DNA from: Clostridiales bacterium UBA1742
Lineage (GTDB): Bacteria; Bacillota; Clostridia; TANB77; CAG-508
Direction: 5' to 3'
Length of the DNA stretch: 15,391 bases
Assembly (NCBI GenBank): GCA_002314935.1
Contig: DCHW01000051.1
Span: 1-15,391, forward strand
Shown: positions 14,334 to 15,391 of the stretch, one piece after another
How positions within the stretch are numbered: position 1 is the first letter of the stretch
Layout of the letters: each line of letters opens with the position of its first letter
Made by a program: the position numbers and the translations under genes
The notes under the pieces: model-generated
The model's input: only the letters and a program-made list of their open reading frames with translations
Told to the model about the DNA's origin: nothing
The model's database searches: none

Positions 14334-14444
14334 TTATTGAGTAATTTTCTCTTTTAAATAATTTATAAATATATCTTTTAATTTTTCTTCTAATGTTTTT
14401 GATTTTTCATCAAATACTTCTTTTATCTTATATTCTTGTTTCAT
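14334..14444 (-). CDS. Small 36-residue protein upstream of the recombinase
   Basis: The ATG at 14442-14444 opens a 36-codon frame, MKQEYKIKEVFDEKSKTLEE followed by KLKDIFINYLKEKITQ, ending TAA at 14334-14336. It is charged and probably helical. Similar tiny ORFs of the form MK.EYKI.EVF...LEE...NYL commonly sit beside serine recombinases in clostridial elements (from memory), role unknown. The SD is weak (AGGT about 7 bases upstream). Its start overlaps the end of the 33-residue frame at 14428-14529, and it ends 5 bases before the hairpin at 14292-14329. Confidence 0.5.
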   Translation of the reverse strand: MKQEYKIKEVFDEKSKTLEEKLKDIFINYLKEKITQ

Positions 14445-14529
14445 ATAAATACCTATTCCTTTCTCGTGAATAGCTATTTATGGTTATCAATTCAGCTATA
14501 TAACCTTTTAACCTATTGCTATTCATCAT
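14428..14529 (-). CDS. Possible 33-residue remnant or small ORF
   Basis: ATG ATG at 14529/14526 opens MMNSNRLKGYIAELITINSY and ends TAA at 14428. The opening NSNRLKGYIAE resembles the start of small phage/ICE HTH regulators, but the frame stops before a complete HTH, so it may be a remnant of one. A nearby frame with a better SD (AGAGGT, then ATG at about 14560) encodes only 13 codons. I cannot say which, if any, is translated. Confidence 0.3.
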   Translation of the reverse strand: MMNSNRLKGYIAELITINSYSRERNRYLYETRI

Positions 14530-14586
14530 AAATTTTTAATTTTTTTATAAATATAATCATTTTATTTACCTCTTTCTAAATTGAAT

Positions 14587-14614
14587 AAAAAAAATATACT
14601 TTGATTTTTCAAAG
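14587..14614 (-). terminator. Terminator of the HTH gene
   Basis: On the minus strand the stem CTTTGA/TCAAAG (14609-14614 / 14599-14604) with a 4-base loop is followed by TATA and eight T (14594-14587). It lies 8 bases after the stop at 14623, so the HTH gene is a single-gene transcript. Confidence 0.75.
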
Positions 14615-14622
14615 CATAGAAC

Positions 14623-15114
14623 TTAAACATATATTTTTTTACTCTTTATCATATTTTGATTTATAATATTGCTCACTCTTTTAGCAACATCAAATCCTAC
14701 ATTTATATTATCTTTTAATACTAAATCACTTGTATCTTCATCATACTCATAAATGCTTCTGTTCCATTTTGCAAATTGTAAATCATCTTCTTTCTTTTTA
14801 GTAGATAATTTTTCATTATCTTTATTTATCTGTTGTATTAATTTTTGATATTCTAATTTTTCTTGCTTCTCTCTTTCTCTTCTGTTTCTTGCAGATATTC
14901 TTTTTTTCTCTTTAGTTTTTTCGTGATTATCTAGCTTTCTTGACTCTTTTTCTTCAATGTATCTGGAATCCTTTTGAATTATTTTTGTTATATATGACAT
15001 ACTAACTTTAACTTGCTTAGCTATTTCAACTGGTTTTATATGCTTTTCAAAAAATAATTCTATTATTTTGTCTTTTGTTCCTTTGCTGTCTAATTTTCGT
15101 TTTATAACTTTCAC
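14623..15114 (-). CDS. HTH DNA-binding protein with basic coiled-coil region, mobile-element associated
   Basis: I do not recognise the exact family. Residues 12-50 (TKDKIIELFFEKHIKPVEIA, then VSMSYITKIIQKDSRY) form a clear sigma/resolvase-like helix-turn-helix. Residues 55-110 are a strongly charged, Arg/Lys-rich helix (KTKEKKRISARNRREREKQE), probably a coiled coil. The C-terminal third is mixed and includes YEYDEDTSDLV. It is likely a DNA-binding regulator or accessory factor of the element. The start is unclear: GTG at 15112-15114 lies directly at the end of the SD (GGAGGTG). The only triplet with normal spacing is an ATA eight bases downstream of GGAGG. Expression is from the consensus promoter at 15331-15359, with a 210-base leader containing no ORF of note. 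Confidence 0.65.
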   Translation of the reverse strand: MKVIKRKLDSKGTKDKIIELFFEKHIKPVEIAKQVKVSMSYITKIIQKDSRYIEEKESRKLDNHEKTKEKKRISARNRREREKQEKLEYQKLIQQINKDNEKLSTKKKEDDLQFAKWNRSIYEYDEDTSDLVLKDNINVGFDVAKRVSNIINQNMIKSKKIYV

Positions 15115-15330
15115 CTCCGTTCTTTTATATATTCTCTATTTCAACAAACTACAATTTCACACCTAAATAATAACAAAATTTAATATACAAAATTACTTCA
15201 ATTGTGTTTTTAATAGTTCGTTTAAAATCTTAAACCAATATTTATTTCAATACTTTCAAAATATTTAGTGAATTTTTTGTCTACATATTTTAGCAATTAG
15301 TTTTGCAAAAAGTATTGTAATTATATGACT

Positions 15331-15359
15331 ATTATAGTATAATGATTATAGAATGTCAA
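15331..15359 (-). promoter_or_regulatory. Perfect consensus SigA promoter of the HTH gene
   Basis: On the minus strand TTGACA (15354-15359), exactly 17 bases, TATAAT (15331-15336). The spacer contains a second CTATAAT, giving a direct repeat of CTATAAT with the -10; such a repeat could be an operator. The transcript leader (about 15324 to 15115) holds only a small GTTTAA/TTAAAC hairpin that I can see. Confidence 0.85.
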
Positions 15360-15391
15360 TAACAATTTATTATTTTTTTTATATTGTTTAT

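Larger units (their letters stand above)
12541..15391. mobile_element. Large serine-recombinase element (partial; one end at the broken pilin-like gene)
   Basis: The left boundary is placed in the 17 bases between the recombinase stop (12558) and the point where homology to the intact paralogue resumes (about 12535-12541). The element includes the recombinase, two tiny ORFs, an HTH gene and several hairpins. It continues past the right edge. No remnant of the missing pilin leader is found in the window, so the other junction should lie further right. The extent is inferred; no att core could be identified from one junction. Confidence 0.6.

Noticed and set aside
11298..15391. A template repeat or DGR reverse transcriptase within the window
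   Set aside because: I looked on both strands for a near copy of the GC-rich end (for example GTCGTCGCCAAGCG) and for RT motifs and found neither; they must lie elsewhere if the DGR call is right.

Overview
The window is very AT-rich, with short SD-led genes packed almost entirely on the minus strand. The housekeeping genes (lepA, der, plsY, rpmF, rlmB, comF) are typical of Bacillota. Together with the KG-ITLIAL-type pilin-like proteins and the serine-recombinase element, they suggest an uncultured gut-type Clostridia. No rRNA, tRNA or CRISPR array was found.

Layout, left to right (most genes read right to left): (1) 1-1084, the front part of a secreted pilin-like protein with an InlB-like repeat and BspA-type leucine-rich repeats, running off the left edge. 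(2) 1191-1958, rlmB. (3) 1978-2295, a complete plus-strand transcription unit (promoter, strong SD, 68-codon unknown gene, terminator), the only plus-strand gene. (4) 2291-8742, two minus-strand groups. The upstream one is comF, a KAP-type P-loop NTPase split into two overlapping frames, a left-handed beta-helix acyltransferase and a membrane zinc peptidase. The downstream one is DUF5662 followed by lepA. (5) 8806-10859, the der-plsY operon with its own promoter and terminator. (6) 10861-11155, monocistronic rpmF, whose stop codon lies inside its own terminator. (7) 11194-12541, a pilin-like gene that has lost its start and leader. Its 3' end is GC-rich and shows the codon pattern of a diversity-generating retroelement (DGR) variable region on a C-type-lectin-like fold. 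(8) 12558-15391, part of a mobile element: a large serine recombinase with a one-base frameshift, two tiny ORFs, and an HTH gene behind a perfect consensus promoter.

The most interesting part is 11194-15391. A putative DGR target protein, anchored by a type IV pilin-like N-terminus, appears to have been cut at its conserved leader by a serine-recombinase element whose 3' end lies 17 bases away. The paralogous leader in the gene at 1-1084 shows what is missing. Excision of the element could in principle restore the gene. The reverse transcriptase and template repeat needed for a DGR are not in this window, so that call rests on the variable-region signature alone.

Smaller points of interest are a REP-like palindrome with a second copy differing only by G/C-to-A/T transitions, the split KAP NTPase, and a possible leader-peptide/hairpin arrangement around the recombinase start.
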